Positions 30,450 to 37,171 of a stretch of DNA of 37,171 nt are shown here, piece after piece. Position 1 is the stretch's first letter; every line of letters begins with the position of its first letter. The stretch covers positions 1 through 37,171 of the forward strand of contig JACRMH010000058.1 of NCBI GenBank assembly GCA_016219545.1, written 5' to 3'. Below the pieces are notes generated by a model. That model saw only the letters and a list, made by a program, of their open reading frames with translations, did not search any database and had not been told where the DNA came from. Made by a program: the position numbers and the translations under genes. The stretch comes from Chloroflexota bacterium. GTDB taxonomy: Bacteria; Chloroflexota; Anaerolineae; Anaerolineales; Villigracilaceae.

Positions 30450-31220
30450 ATGAACGAAGAACCCGTTCCGCTGGAAGTCATTCAAGAAGAAGAAATTCAA
30501 GAACCTTTGCAGGAAAAACCCAGGTCAAAGTTGAGGTTGTGGCTTGCAGGTTGTGGAGGGTTGGTCTTATTGTGTGTGACGCTCTTCGTGGGCACACTGG
30601 TCATTGCCGGGCCAAAATTCGTTCAGAAATATATTCCAGAAAAAATCAGTCTTTCAAAAATACTTCCACCGCTTCTGGTGCAGGTCAATACCATAGGTGA
30701 CCCCAACGCGCCGGTACACATCATCGAGTACGGCGATTATCAATGCCCATATTGTCTTGAGTTCTGGAATGAATCCGAAGCGCTGTTGATCGAGGAGTAT
30801 GTAAACACGGGCAAGGTCTATTTTGAATACCGCTCTTTCGGCGCATATCTTGGGCCTGAATCTGGTCTTGCGGCAGAGGGTTCCTATTGCGCGGGAGATT
30901 AGGGCAAGTTTTGGGAATATCACAACATCCTCTTTACCAATTGGACGGGTGAAAATGTCGGCGATTTTACGCAGGATAAATTGGGCAAGTATGCCCAGAC
31001 ACTCGACCTGAATATGACGGAGTTCGAATCCTGCATCAGCGAAGGAAAACATAAAGGGACGGTGGAGCAGGATGCGGCGCAGGCAGAAGCGGATGGTGTC
31101 CACGGGACGCCGACTCTCTTTATCAACGGACTCAAATACGAAGGCGTGCAGCCCTATCACGCGCTGAAATATTATATTGATCAAGCCTTGCATGGGAATT
31201 TTGAACAACAAAACGGATGA
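30450..31220 (+). pseudogene. DsbA-like membrane-anchored disulfide oxidoreductase interrupted by a TAG codon
   Basis: Read through the TAG at 30900-30902 (codon 151) this is a 256-aa protein. It has a cytoplasmic N-terminus, a transmembrane helix at about 29-53, and a DsbA domain: VHIIEYGDYQCPYCLEFW with intact C99-P-Y-C102, YFEYRSFG, SYCAGD-stop-GKFWEYHNILF, then GVHGTPTLFINGLKYEG with the cis-proline. Family members usually carry Gln at the stop position, so a CAG to TAG change explains it. A good AGGAG ribosome-binding site precedes the ATG. It may be a fresh pseudogene, a strain polymorphism, a sequencing error or a suppressed codon. It overlaps the next lipoprotein gene (ATGATG). Confidence 0.8.
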
Positions 31221-31969
31221 TGAAAAAAATAATTTTGACTCTCCTGCTCGTCATGCTGACCTCATGCGCCCCCGCTTCTGCGCCGACGCTCGCGCCTGAT
31301 TCTGTCACTTCAACATTCGCCGCGCCGACAGAGTTGCCGTCCCCCACGCCCACCTCAACATTTACGCCAACTCCTTTGCCAACAAGTACGTTCACCGCCA
31401 CGGCGATCCCGTTCGTTGAAAGCCTGAAAGCCACCGTCACCGCAGACTTGCTCACCTGCCGCTACGGACCCGGCCCGGAGTATTTATATTTGTTCGCCTT
31501 CAAGAAAGGCGCGAATATCAACCTGATAGGGCGCGTCGAAGGAAGTGATTGGGTGCTGGTCGAGAACGAGCCGCAGCGCTGTTGGATCAAGGAAAAATTC
31601 GTCACCATTCAGGGCGACCCGCAGACACTTCGATCCATGTACCCGGACGGGTTTACCCTGATCGTCTCGCCGTATTACGGCCCCACCGCAGTCTTATCCG
31701 CTGAACGCAAGGGTGATGAAGTAACCGTTACCTGGATGGATGTCCCCGTCAGCCCCGGCAAGTATGAGACCCCCGACATGTTCCCCTATATCATCGAGGT
31801 CTGGCGCTGCGAGAACGGTCAGATCATCTTCGACCCGATCCCTTCGAGACTTCCATTTATCACCTTCATAGATCAAGCCGGTTGCAGTATCCCATCTCAT
31901 GGGAGAGTCTATGTTCAAGAGAAACACGGCTATGCGGGCCCGGCGGAAATCCCCTGGCCGGTGAGGTGA
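31220..31969 (+). CDS. Lipoprotein with Thr/Pro-rich linker and SH3-like domain
   Basis: A 249-aa protein. The signal peptide ends in the lipobox LTSC at about residue 15. A Thr/Pro/Ser-rich linker (PTELPSPTPTSTFTPTPLPT) spans about 30-60. A bacterial SH3-like domain follows (ATVTADLLTCRYGPGPEYLYLF, VEGSDWVLVENEPQRCWIKEKF), then a beta-rich C-terminal domain with two cysteines. An ATG three bases earlier is an equal alternative start; both overlap the stop of the DsbA-like gene. It is probably surface-exposed and wall-associated. The linker style matches the lipoproteins at 5810 and 35004. Confidence 0.82.
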   Translation: MKKIILTLLLVMLTSCAPASAPTLAPDSVTSTFAAPTELPSPTPTSTFTPTPLPTSTFTATAIPFVESLKATVTADLLTCRYGPGPEYLYLFAFKKGANINLIGRVEGSDWVLVENEPQRCWIKEKFVTIQGDPQTLRSMYPDGFTLIVSPYYGPTAVLSAERKGDEVTVTWMDVPVSPGKYETPDMFPYIIEVWRCENGQIIFDPIPSRLPFITFIDQAGCSIPSHGRVYVQEKHGYAGPAEIPWPVR

Positions 31970-32169
31970 GGGGTGAAAGAAAGAGGAAAGAAGTAAGAAG
32001 TAAGAAGGGTTGCCGATTGATTATGTTGGTTGTATAGTTGGCACTAGCGCGGGAGATGTTAATCCGCACGAAGCCCCGGTGGGGGTGGTTATAGGGAAAG
32101 GTCGTGTGGATTATTTAGATGGGCAGGCATTTGAGAAATGAACAATCGATTAACACATAGGTATTTACA
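31970..32169. other. 200-bp spacer, no confident gene
   Basis: A purine-rich AAGAAGTAAGAAGTAAG tract opens the gap. A 43-codon open frame from a TTG at 32010 to a TGA at 32139-32141 (VNPHEAPVGVVIGKGRVDYL) has protein-like composition but no ribosome-binding site I trust. It may be a gene fragment. Confidence 0.3.
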
Positions 32170-32583
32170 ATGAGCATACGCAAATTTTATTCAGGCATAA
32201 TATTTTTATCAGGATTGACAATTCTTTTTCCAGCATTAATCTTCTTTAGAAATGCATTAACTTATTCTGGCATAAAGAATCAGTTTTTAGCGGAAAACAT
32301 GTATCCTACATTAATTATGTCTCTTATTTTATCTTTTGGCTTAGGCTGGCTGTGGTCAAGTCTTATTGAATACTTAGCCAAAAGCAATTATCGAAAAACG
32401 GCGTTATTTATCTTGCTCACTCCATATTTAATTTCTCTAATTGGCGTATTTACAACTCGGTTTACATTATCCTTTTGGAACTTCGCAATATATGCATGTG
32501 TAATAATTTTTATTAGTGGACTATTTCTTCGACTTTCAGTTGTTCATTTAGATGAATTAGCCAAATTATGGGAAAGCAAGTAA
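32170..32583 (+). CDS. Small multi-pass membrane protein of unknown function
   Basis: A 137-aa protein starting MSIRKFYSGIIFLSGLTILF, with four hydrophobic helices at about 8-28, 48-66, 76-95 and 101-122, and a short charged tail (LDELAKLWESK). No family is recognised. The gene is strongly AT-rich compared with the first 30 kb, and has no clear ribosome-binding site. Composition suggests recent acquisition, which is an inference. Confidence 0.6.
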   Translation: MSIRKFYSGIIFLSGLTILFPALIFFRNALTYSGIKNQFLAENMYPTLIMSLILSFGLGWLWSSLIEYLAKSNYRKTALFILLTPYLISLIGVFTTRFTLSFWNFAIYACVIIFISGLFLRLSVVHLDELAKLWESK

Positions 32584-32805
32584 CCCAAAAGGAAAACCGT
32601 TTTGACATTTTAAATTTTGGTTATTGCCCAAAAGAGTGTCGTTCTTTTTTACTCAGCGAGTTTTGCGCAAGTCGTGCCTGCCCCTTCGCCCACTAAAGTA
32701 ATTTCTGGCTTCGGGTTTTTTATGCTCCCAAGCAGAGTCCACGCCTGCTGACAAGTCCGATAGCGAAAAGCGTTAGCCCATCCTTACAAATAATGGAGCA
32801 GATAA
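32584..32805. other. 222-bp spacer, no gene seen
   Basis: No gene or terminator-type hairpin is seen. A GCGTTAGCC sequence near 32769 is reminiscent of an attC end, but no partner site was found, so it is not called. Confidence 0.3.
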
Positions 32806-33612
32806 ATGAGTGACTCCCTAAATGTTTATCGTGAAAGCAGAGATAATTTACTGTCCAGGATAGTCCAGGTTATTTCAAATGATGAAAGATTCGTGGCTGC
32901 CTGGCTTACTGGAAGTTTCAGCAGAAATGACGCAGACGATGTCAGTGACCTTGATCTGAATCTAGTCGTTTCCGACTCATACAGCGTAGATTTATGTAAG
33001 CGGGTCGAACAAATCAGTCAACAAACCACAAGAGAGCGATTGGATTTATTCAGTCAATTTGGTAGGCCTGCTGTTATTCACGAAAATAATTACAATGCGC
33101 CAGAAGGTGGGACGTTTACATTTACACTTTATGAAAAATCGCACCTTATGGTTGATTGGATATTAATTCCGCAAAGTAAGGCTTCCCGCCCTTCGCAGGT
33201 GTATTTGTTATTTGAAAAATCCAGCGTTCCTATTGTTCCCCCAGCAGAACCTGAAAGTTTAGAGCAGCGTCTCAAGAGGGCCTCAGAAAGAGTTGCATTT
33301 TTCTGGATGATGATGGCAATTACTGCAAAATACATAATTCGACGAGATGGCGTTTTTGTGACACAGTGGCTTGAAATATTAAATGAAATGTCACAGGAAA
33401 TCGAACGCTTGATTGCAGGGAAAGTTTGGGAATACAAGCGTGGCTCTCGAAGTATGTTTGAACCGACAAGCGAAGGTCAAAAACAAGCAATATACAAACT
33501 TGGTGAGCAAATGGAAAGCATATTGCCTGAACTTATCAAGATAGGCGGGCAGGTTTCATCATCACCAATGCCTGAAATTAAGGCACTGCTCAAGTTAACG
33601 GATGATAAGTAA
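32806..33612 (+). CDS. Nucleotidyltransferase-domain protein
   Basis: A 268-aa protein. The polymerase-beta-type nucleotidyltransferase motif is WLTGSFSRNDADDVSDLDLNLVV at about residues 34-56, with the GS motif and the DxD metal-binding pair (SDLDLN). An all-helical C-terminal half follows (RASERVAFFWMMMAITAKYIIRRDG). Such proteins include aminoglycoside nucleotidyltransferases and minimal antitoxin-type enzymes. There is no HEPN partner next to it, so a stand-alone substrate-modifying enzyme is more likely than a toxin-antitoxin pair. It is followed after five bases by a methyltransferase-like gene. Confidence 0.82.
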   Translation: MSDSLNVYRESRDNLLSRIVQVISNDERFVAAWLTGSFSRNDADDVSDLDLNLVVSDSYSVDLCKRVEQISQQTTRERLDLFSQFGRPAVIHENNYNAPEGGTFTFTLYEKSHLMVDWILIPQSKASRPSQVYLLFEKSSVPIVPPAEPESLEQRLKRASERVAFFWMMMAITAKYIIRRDGVFVTQWLEILNEMSQEIERLIAGKVWEYKRGSRSMFEPTSEGQKQAIYKLGEQMESILPELIKIGGQVSSSPMPEIKALLKLTDDK

Positions 33613-33617
33613 AGATT

Positions 33618-34130
33618 ATGCTGACATTCCTGCGTCATCTACTATCTATTCTCCTCTTACCCGTTCTGGCCGTGGTCGTAGTCCCTTACTGGCTGGTCAC
33701 TACTTTTGCTGATGGCTACATCTATTGGAGCGACGGCTCGTTTATCGTTTTGTTATTCCGCTCATTAGGAGTGTTATTTTTGGTTGTCGGGTTGGGACTA
33801 TTCATCTGGTGCGTAAGTCTGTTTGCCAAAGTTGGCGAGGGCACACTGGCTCCATGGGACCCCACACGCAACTTGGTGGCGGTAGGTCCCTATCGCTTTG
33901 TCCGCAACCCAATGATCAGCAGTGTTGCGTTTTTGCTCATAGGTCAGGCTTTGTTCCGGGTCTCATGGGTCATCGGGATCTGGGCTGGCGTTTTTATGAT
34001 CATCAACCACGTTTACTTTATATTTTCCGAAGAGCCGGGACTGGAAAAGCGTTTTGGGGAATCCTATCGCATTTATAAAGAGAATGTGCCGCGCTGGATT
34101 CCGCGGTTGAGACCTTGGGCAGATAAATGA
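33618..34130 (+). CDS. Isoprenylcysteine carboxyl methyltransferase-like membrane protein
   Basis: A 170-aa protein with four to five hydrophobic helices. The C-terminal half carries the ICMT/PEMT-type signature: NLVAVGPYRFVRNPMISSVAF, then IFSEEPGLEKRFGESYRIYKENVPRWIPR. This region binds S-adenosylmethionine at the membrane face. Bacterial members methylate lipids or small amines, or have no known substrate. It starts five bases after the nucleotidyltransferase stop, so the two are probably co-transcribed. Confidence 0.86.
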   Translation: MLTFLRHLLSILLLPVLAVVVVPYWLVTTFADGYIYWSDGSFIVLLFRSLGVLFLVVGLGLFIWCVSLFAKVGEGTLAPWDPTRNLVAVGPYRFVRNPMISSVAFLLIGQALFRVSWVIGIWAGVFMIINHVYFIFSEEPGLEKRFGESYRIYKENVPRWIPRLRPWADK

Positions 34131-34161
34131 AAGCATCCATAAAAGCATGAAATTATGCTCC

Positions 34162-34190
34162 TTGACGAAACAGAATTTATGTTCTAATAT
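34162..34190 (+). promoter_or_regulatory. Sigma-70-type promoter for the RidA gene
   Basis: TTGACG (34162-34167) and TAATAT (34185-34190) separated by 17 bp, 40 bp before the RidA start codon, which has an AAAGGAG ribosome-binding site. Confidence 0.65.
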
Positions 34191-34230
34191 TTGTTGTGAA
34201 CTTAATTCGATTCGTACAAAGGAGTAAATC

Positions 34231-34653
34231 ATGGCAACTTCAAAGAATGGGCAGGTTCAGCATATCAATCCTGATGTCTTGTCTAAAAACCCTGCTTTCA
34301 CTAACGTAATTTCTGTTACTGGAAATGTGAAAACGATTTACATTGGCGGGCAGGATGCATTAGACGCTTCTGGAACAGTTGTTGGCAAAGGAAATATCAA
34401 ACAGCAGACAGAACAAGTCTTTAGCAATTTGCAAGCTGCATTGAAGGCTGGCGGTGCTGAACTGGAACACGTTATCAAATGGAACATATACATGGTTCAA
34501 GGACAACCCATGCAACCTGCTTTTGAAGTTTTCCAAAGTGTATGGGGCCGCAGACCCAACCCACCTGCCATCACTGTGATGTTTGTGTCTGGATTGGCGA
34601 ACCCTGATTTTTTGGTGGAGATGGACGCAATTGCTGTAATCCCTGAAAAGTAG
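34231..34653 (+). CDS. RidA family protein (enamine/imine deaminase-like)
   Basis: A 140-aa protein with the RidA/YjgF/UK114 pattern: VISVTGNVKTIYIGGQDALDASG, KQQTEQVFSNLQAALKAGGAELEHVIKWNIYMV and GRRPNPPAITVMFVSGLANPDFLVEMDAIAV. The conserved Arg and C-terminal Glu of the active RidA pocket are in the RRPNPPAIT and VEMDAIAV segments. RidA proteins are trimers that hydrolyse reactive 2-aminoacrylate-type enamines; the exact subgroup cannot be set by eye. It has its own promoter and is followed after 24 bp by a YdeI-like gene. Confidence 0.9.
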   Translation: MATSKNGQVQHINPDVLSKNPAFTNVISVTGNVKTIYIGGQDALDASGTVVGKGNIKQQTEQVFSNLQAALKAGGAELEHVIKWNIYMVQGQPMQPAFEVFQSVWGRRPNPPAITVMFVSGLANPDFLVEMDAIAVIPEK

Positions 34654-34677
34654 CAATCAAAAACCACAGGATGAAAT

Positions 34678-34926
34678 ATGAACGAATTATCTTTCCGGTT
34701 AAAACGACCTCACTATCCCATGCCAGATTTTGTCAAAGAATCACTCCTTCAGCGTGGATTGATGGAGTTATATTTAAGTCGCCCCGCGTATCAACAAAAT
34801 GATTACATTGGCTGGATACTGCGCGCGAAACGAAAAGAAACGCAAGAAAAGCGACTTGCTCAAATGCTGGATGAGCTTGAGAACGGCGACAAATATATGA
34901 AAATGGCATATCATTCAAAAAAGTAA
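34678..34926 (+). CDS. YdeI/OmpD-associated-like small protein
   Basis: An 82-aa protein. The core MPDFVKESLLQRGLMELYLSRPAYQQNDYIGWILRAKRKETQEKRLAQMLDELENG follows the OmdA/YdeI C-terminal pattern (a helix, then YIxWIxxAKRxETRxxRI). It lacks the longer N-terminal half of many members, so it is the stand-alone short form. Function is not established; some relatives are annotated as bacteriocin-protection proteins. An AGGATGAAAT ribosome-binding region precedes the ATG. Confidence 0.75.
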   Translation: MNELSFRLKRPHYPMPDFVKESLLQRGLMELYLSRPAYQQNDYIGWILRAKRKETQEKRLAQMLDELENGDKYMKMAYHSKK

Positions 34927-35003
34927 TATGCAACTACAGTCCATGCCTGCCTGGGGTAACAAAACCAACAGCTTTCTCTAAAACAAAAATAGTGAGGAAA
35001 TTT

Positions 35004-35495
35004 ATGAAGACCATCAGCAAGGGAATAATACTTTCAGTTCTGACCATGGCATTGGCGTCTTGTAATGCTTTCACACCGAAACCGACTGTCACACCCCCTC
35101 CCACCCAAACAAGTTTGCCAACTTTCACCAATACACCTGAGCCGACAGCGACGCTAACCGACACCCCTGTTCCGCCAACAGAAACACCATCGATCCCAGT
35201 TTTGCCGATGCCTTCTGGGAAGCCATTATCCAGTTGGGAAGGCATTCCGGTCATGCCTGACGCTATCGCAGGGGGTGGGGACAGCACAAGTTACTTCTTT
35301 ACGATCAATGCTTCATCTGAAGAGGTACAAAAGTTTTATGAAAAAGAATTGGCAAAACTTGGATGGAATTTCTTCGCAAGCGGGCAGGGTAAAACAGATG
35401 CCGTTCTATTGTTCTTTATGAAAGATGCCAGCACATTGACTATATCCATTATCCCCCAGCCTGATGGTGTCATGTATGTTTTGTTAGTAAAATAA
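35004..35495 (+). CDS. Lipoprotein with Thr/Pro-rich linker, unknown C-terminal domain
   Basis: A 163-aa protein starting MKTISKGIILSVLTMALASC; the lipobox is LASC. A Thr/Pro-rich linker of about 45 residues leads to a domain of about 90 residues (MPDAIAGGGDSTSYFFTINASSEEVQKFYEKELAKLGWNFF, then DAVLLFFMKDASTLTISII). The segment SSEEVQKFYEKELAKLGW resembles domains found repeatedly in lipoproteins of Chloroflexota and Actinobacteria, of unknown function. The start at 35004 follows a GAGGA ribosome-binding site. Confidence 0.82.
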   Translation: MKTISKGIILSVLTMALASCNAFTPKPTVTPPPTQTSLPTFTNTPEPTATLTDTPVPPTETPSIPVLPMPSGKPLSSWEGIPVMPDAIAGGGDSTSYFFTINASSEEVQKFYEKELAKLGWNFFASGQGKTDAVLLFFMKDASTLTISIIPQPDGVMYVLLVK

Positions 35496-35501
35496 GAAAA
35501 C

Positions 35502-35604
35502 TAGGATTTACGCAAGTCCACAAGAACAAGCCGCGAATTATTCTAGATATTCGTGAATATTCGCGCCATTCGTGGCTAAAAGATTTTGAACTGCGTAAGT
35601 CCTA
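35502..35604. repeat. MITE-like palindromic element
   Basis: Inverted ends TAGGATTTACGCAAGT (35502-35517) and ACTGCGTAAGTCCTA (35590-35604) match with one substitution and one extra base. The interior holds a second imperfect palindrome around TTCGTGAATATTCGCG. It is non-coding, downstream of the lipoprotein gene. Nothing else is seen in the rest of the gap to 35732. Confidence 0.6.
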
Positions 35605-35732
35605 AATAACATCTCATGAACGTAAGGGATGCTTCATGTCGGGTAATTTTTTTCGTGCCAAGTTTGCCGCGACACACTATTACCACCGCAAACTTTTAGG
35701 CAGCGGTCATAAATAAGATTTCAGGATAGGAC

Positions 35733-36560
35733 ATGGAAACTGAAAACAAAAATATATACGATCTGGAATTTGCGCGCATTGGTGACCGCTCCTTGTTATT
35801 AGATTTGCATATTCCTGAAAATGGAGTGCCGCCTTATCCTGTCATAGTATGGTTGTTTGGCGGAGGCTGGTTTAGAGGGGACAGGCGAGGACGACCCGTA
35901 GTACGCCTTGTAGATGACAACTTGCATCGGCATGGTTATGCAATCGCTGCCATTGACTATCGCTTGAGCGGAGAAGCGAAGTTTCCTGCCCAAATTGAAG
36001 ACTGCAAAGCGGCGATTCGTTTTCTCAGAAAACATGCGGAGTCATTCAAATTAGATGCAAATAAGATCGGCGTGTGGGGATTTTCCGCCGGCGCTCATTT
36101 GGCAGCGTTATTAGGGCTCACCGGATCAACGAATCAGTTCGATATCGGGGACAATTTGGCAATCTCCAGTCAGGTTCAAGCTGTATGCGCATTTGCCGTG
36201 ACAAGCGATTTTCGCCAATTGAATTCCGAAAATAGTTACGATGACCCACATGATCCAGGCTCGGCTATTGCCCAACTATTTGGCGGTCCAATCCAGGAAA
36301 AAATGGACTTGGTCATTCGGGCAAACCCTGTCACTTACTCATCACAATATGCACCGCCTTTCCTTCTAATTCACGGAGATAAAGATGGTGTTGTTCCATG
36401 TGAGCAAAGCAAGATTTTACATAATGAATTGATCAAGGCGGGAGTTGATTCGACCCTCTATATTATTCCAGATGGAGATCATGGTATGGCCGGGCTGGAT
36501 CAAACAGAAGTGGACCATATTTTAAATATCACCAAAGATTTTTTTCAAAAACATTTATAA
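35733..36560 (+). CDS. Alpha/beta hydrolase (BD-FAE/esterase-lipase type)
   Basis: A 275-aa alpha/beta hydrolase. An oxyanion-hole region of type GGGW lies in VIVWLFGGGWFRGDRRG near residue 43-53. The nucleophile elbow is GFSAG (about 114-118). The acid is in LLIHGDKDGVVPCEQS, and the histidine in IPDGDHGMAGLDQ near 250. The C-terminal prolyl-oligopeptidase-like part resembles feruloyl-esterase/carboxylesterase-like enzymes. No signal peptide, so it is cytosolic. A weak AGGA ribosome-binding site precedes the start. Its substrate is unknown. Confidence 0.9.
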   Translation: METENKNIYDLEFARIGDRSLLLDLHIPENGVPPYPVIVWLFGGGWFRGDRRGRPVVRLVDDNLHRHGYAIAAIDYRLSGEAKFPAQIEDCKAAIRFLRKHAESFKLDANKIGVWGFSAGAHLAALLGLTGSTNQFDIGDNLAISSQVQAVCAFAVTSDFRQLNSENSYDDPHDPGSAIAQLFGGPIQEKMDLVIRANPVTYSSQYAPPFLLIHGDKDGVVPCEQSKILHNELIKAGVDSTLYIIPDGDHGMAGLDQTEVDHILNITKDFFQKHL

Positions 36561-36589
36561 ATTGGCAGGAACTATACGGGTAAAAGCAA

Positions 36590-36961
36590 ATGTCAAAAAA
36601 TACCAACACAACTACAATATCGAAAATCCTGGGGATTGGAATTGCTGTCATTCAGTTGCTTGACATCATTATCCACGCTGCAACAGACCAGTTGGAGATG
36701 ATTAGAGTCTCATCAAACGTGATCATATTTTTGTGGTTGGCGGCTATGGCATCAGGCAGATTCAATACGAAATTCCCGGCAATAGCCGTCAGCTCCATCG
36801 GTTCATACCTTATCCTCAACATTATTTTTCTTATCCGTGAGGGTGTAACCAATGTTGAGCAGGGCGGGGAATTAAGAGTAGTGCTTCTCTTATTGATGTT
36901 CCTGACCACAACATTATCAACACTGCTGACTTACACCTACAAGAACCGCTTATTAAATTAA
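36590..36961 (+). CDS. Small multi-pass membrane protein of unknown function
   Basis: A 123-aa protein with four hydrophobic helices at about 11-29, 39-54, 62-82 and 93-114 (ILGIGIAVIQLLDIII, VIIFLWLAAMASG, AVSSIGSYLILNIIFLI, VLLLLMFLTTTLSTLLTYTY). No family is recognised. There is no strong ribosome-binding site. Its last bases overlap, on the other strand, a short frame that looks like the end of a gene cut by the IS at 37034. Confidence 0.6.
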   Translation: MSKNTNTTTISKILGIGIAVIQLLDIIIHAATDQLEMIRVSSNVIIFLWLAAMASGRFNTKFPAIAVSSIGSYLILNIIFLIREGVTNVEQGGELRVVLLLLMFLTTTLSTLLTYTYKNRLLN

Positions 36962-37033
36962 GGGATAAGCACTTGGAATCGCTACGGTCCAATTGATTTT
37001 TTTGCCCTCAAGCAGATATTCGTAAAACAAAGA
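36953..37033 (-). pseudogene. C-terminal gene fragment truncated by the IS
   Basis: Reading inward from the IS edge on the minus strand, the frame runs LFYEYLLEGKKINWTVAIPS then AYPLI and a TAA at 36955-36953. The composition is protein-like and continuous up to the IS boundary at 37034. It could be the tail of a gene split by the insertion, but it is only about 25 codons long. I do not recognise it. Confidence 0.4.
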
Positions 37034-37083
37034 GGGGCTGTCTAAAAAGGTAAGTGTAGGCAGTCAAAACAGAAAAAAGGTAA

Positions 37084-37113
37084 AAAACTGGCAGTCATTG
37101 GGCTGCCAGTTTT
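37084..37113 (-). terminator. Hairpin terminator at the transposase stop codon
   Basis: AAAACTGGCAG pairs with CTGCCAGTTTT (37084-37094 with 37103-37113). On the minus strand it continues into TTTTTTA. The transposase stop codon is inside the loop. Confidence 0.75.
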
Positions 37114-37171
37114 CGTAGATTGTGAGCAATGGAAAGAATGCCCCATTCGGTCTCCACTTTCTTCAATCCCC
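37095..37171 (-). CDS. Transposase, C-terminal fragment
   Basis: The minus-strand frame entering from the right edge reads LKKVETEWGILSIAHNLRKL then AAQ and TGA (37097-37095). The phrase KKVETEWGILSIAHNLRKL is the familiar C-terminus of DDE transposases of the IS1182/IS5-like groups (HNLxKL). Only the last 23 residues are visible. Confidence 0.75.
   Translation of the reverse strand, partial: GLKKVETEWGILSIAHNLRKLAAQ

Larger units (their letters stand above)
37034..37171. mobile_element. End of an insertion sequence (partial)
   Basis: GGGGCTGTCTAAAAAGG at 37034-37050 resembles the terminal inverted repeats of IS1182-like or related DDE-transposase elements. The transposase end lies just inside on the minus strand. 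The other end is outside the window, so family and target duplication cannot be checked. Confidence 0.65.

Noticed and set aside
30450..31220. Pyrrolysine or general amber recoding at the DsbA TAG
   Set aside because: No pyl genes are in the window, TAG is used as a normal stop by the moeZ-like gene, and family members carry Gln at this position, so a simple C to T change is more likely.
32584..32805. Possible integron attC site (GCGTTAGCC near 32769) in an array-like region
   Set aside because: The R' core does not match GTTRRRY, no matching R'' partner or folded site was found, the other gaps show nothing similar, and no integrase is present.
32806..33612. Toxin-antitoxin pair (MNT/HEPN type)
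   Set aside because: The nucleotidyltransferase is long (268 aa) with its own helical domain, and the neighbour is an ICMT-like membrane protein, not a HEPN protein.

Overview
The window looks like a chromosomal segment of a Chloroflexota bacterium, most likely class Anaerolineae. This rests on gene content and style, not on a marker gene: Thr/Pro-rich lipoproteins, PBS-lyase-type HEAT proteins, VanW and LytR-CpsA-Psr wall proteins, a tungsten aldehyde:ferredoxin oxidoreductase and many short palindromic intergenic repeats. It starts inside the end of an IS3-like element and stops inside the end of a second, different IS. I found no tRNA, rRNA or CRISPR array.

Layout. 1-2.2 kb: IS end, then an OafA-type acyltransferase. 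2.2-4.5 kb: tungsten AOR with its own MoaD/ThiS-like protein. 4.5-6.3 kb: SDR, hotdog thioesterase, lipoprotein. 6.3-10.1 kb: a sulfur-carrier cysteine locus (minus strand) in the order CysO-like paralogue, promoter and structured leader, CysM, Mec-type JAMM protease, unknown 101-aa protein, CysO, MoeZ-like activating enzyme. This matches the protein-thiocarboxylate cysteine pathway known from Mycobacterium tuberculosis. 10.3-13.5 kb: DUF4173-like membrane protein, a DsbA/FrnE-like oxidoreductase with an in-frame TGA, and a metallo-beta-lactamase-fold hydrolase. 13.5-18.5 kb: relic of an E2 gene, Crp/Fnr regulator plus SDR, and a pyruvate/2-oxoacid dehydrogenase operon (E1alpha, E1beta, E2). 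18.7-25.3 kb: a 58-aa membrane protein, HEAT protein, zinc-ribbon membrane protein, phosphomutase-like metalloenzyme, methyltransferase, a membrane thioredoxin with an in-frame TGA, and a divergent EF-G-like GTPase. 25.4-30.2 kb: DUF4870 protein, LCP protein, HEAT protein, Trm112-like protein, VanW protein. 30.4-37 kb: plus-strand accessory genes, beginning with a DsbA gene carrying an in-frame TAG and ending at an IS.

The most notable result is the pair of thioredoxin-fold genes (12068-12679 plus, 22557-23039 minus). In each, a single in-frame TGA replaces the first cysteine of the CxxC redox motif, giving UxxC. In each, a good stem-loop with a G-containing apical loop follows the TGA at the distance expected of a bacterial SECIS element. 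Both would be called as truncated or split genes by a standard pipeline, and both are best read as selenoproteins. No Sec machinery (selA, selB, selC, selD) lies in the window, so this needs confirmation from the rest of the genome. A second notable element is the roughly 195-nt 5' leader of the cysteine operon, which contains long perfect stems and two terminator-like hairpins and could be an undescribed regulatory RNA.

Repeats are also informative: a 66-bp sequence present twice in inverted orientation 26 kb apart, a 92-96-bp palindromic family at two sites (one inside the dehydrogenase operon), a REP-like sequence read in frame inside cysM, and a palindrome that interrupts an E2 gene relic.
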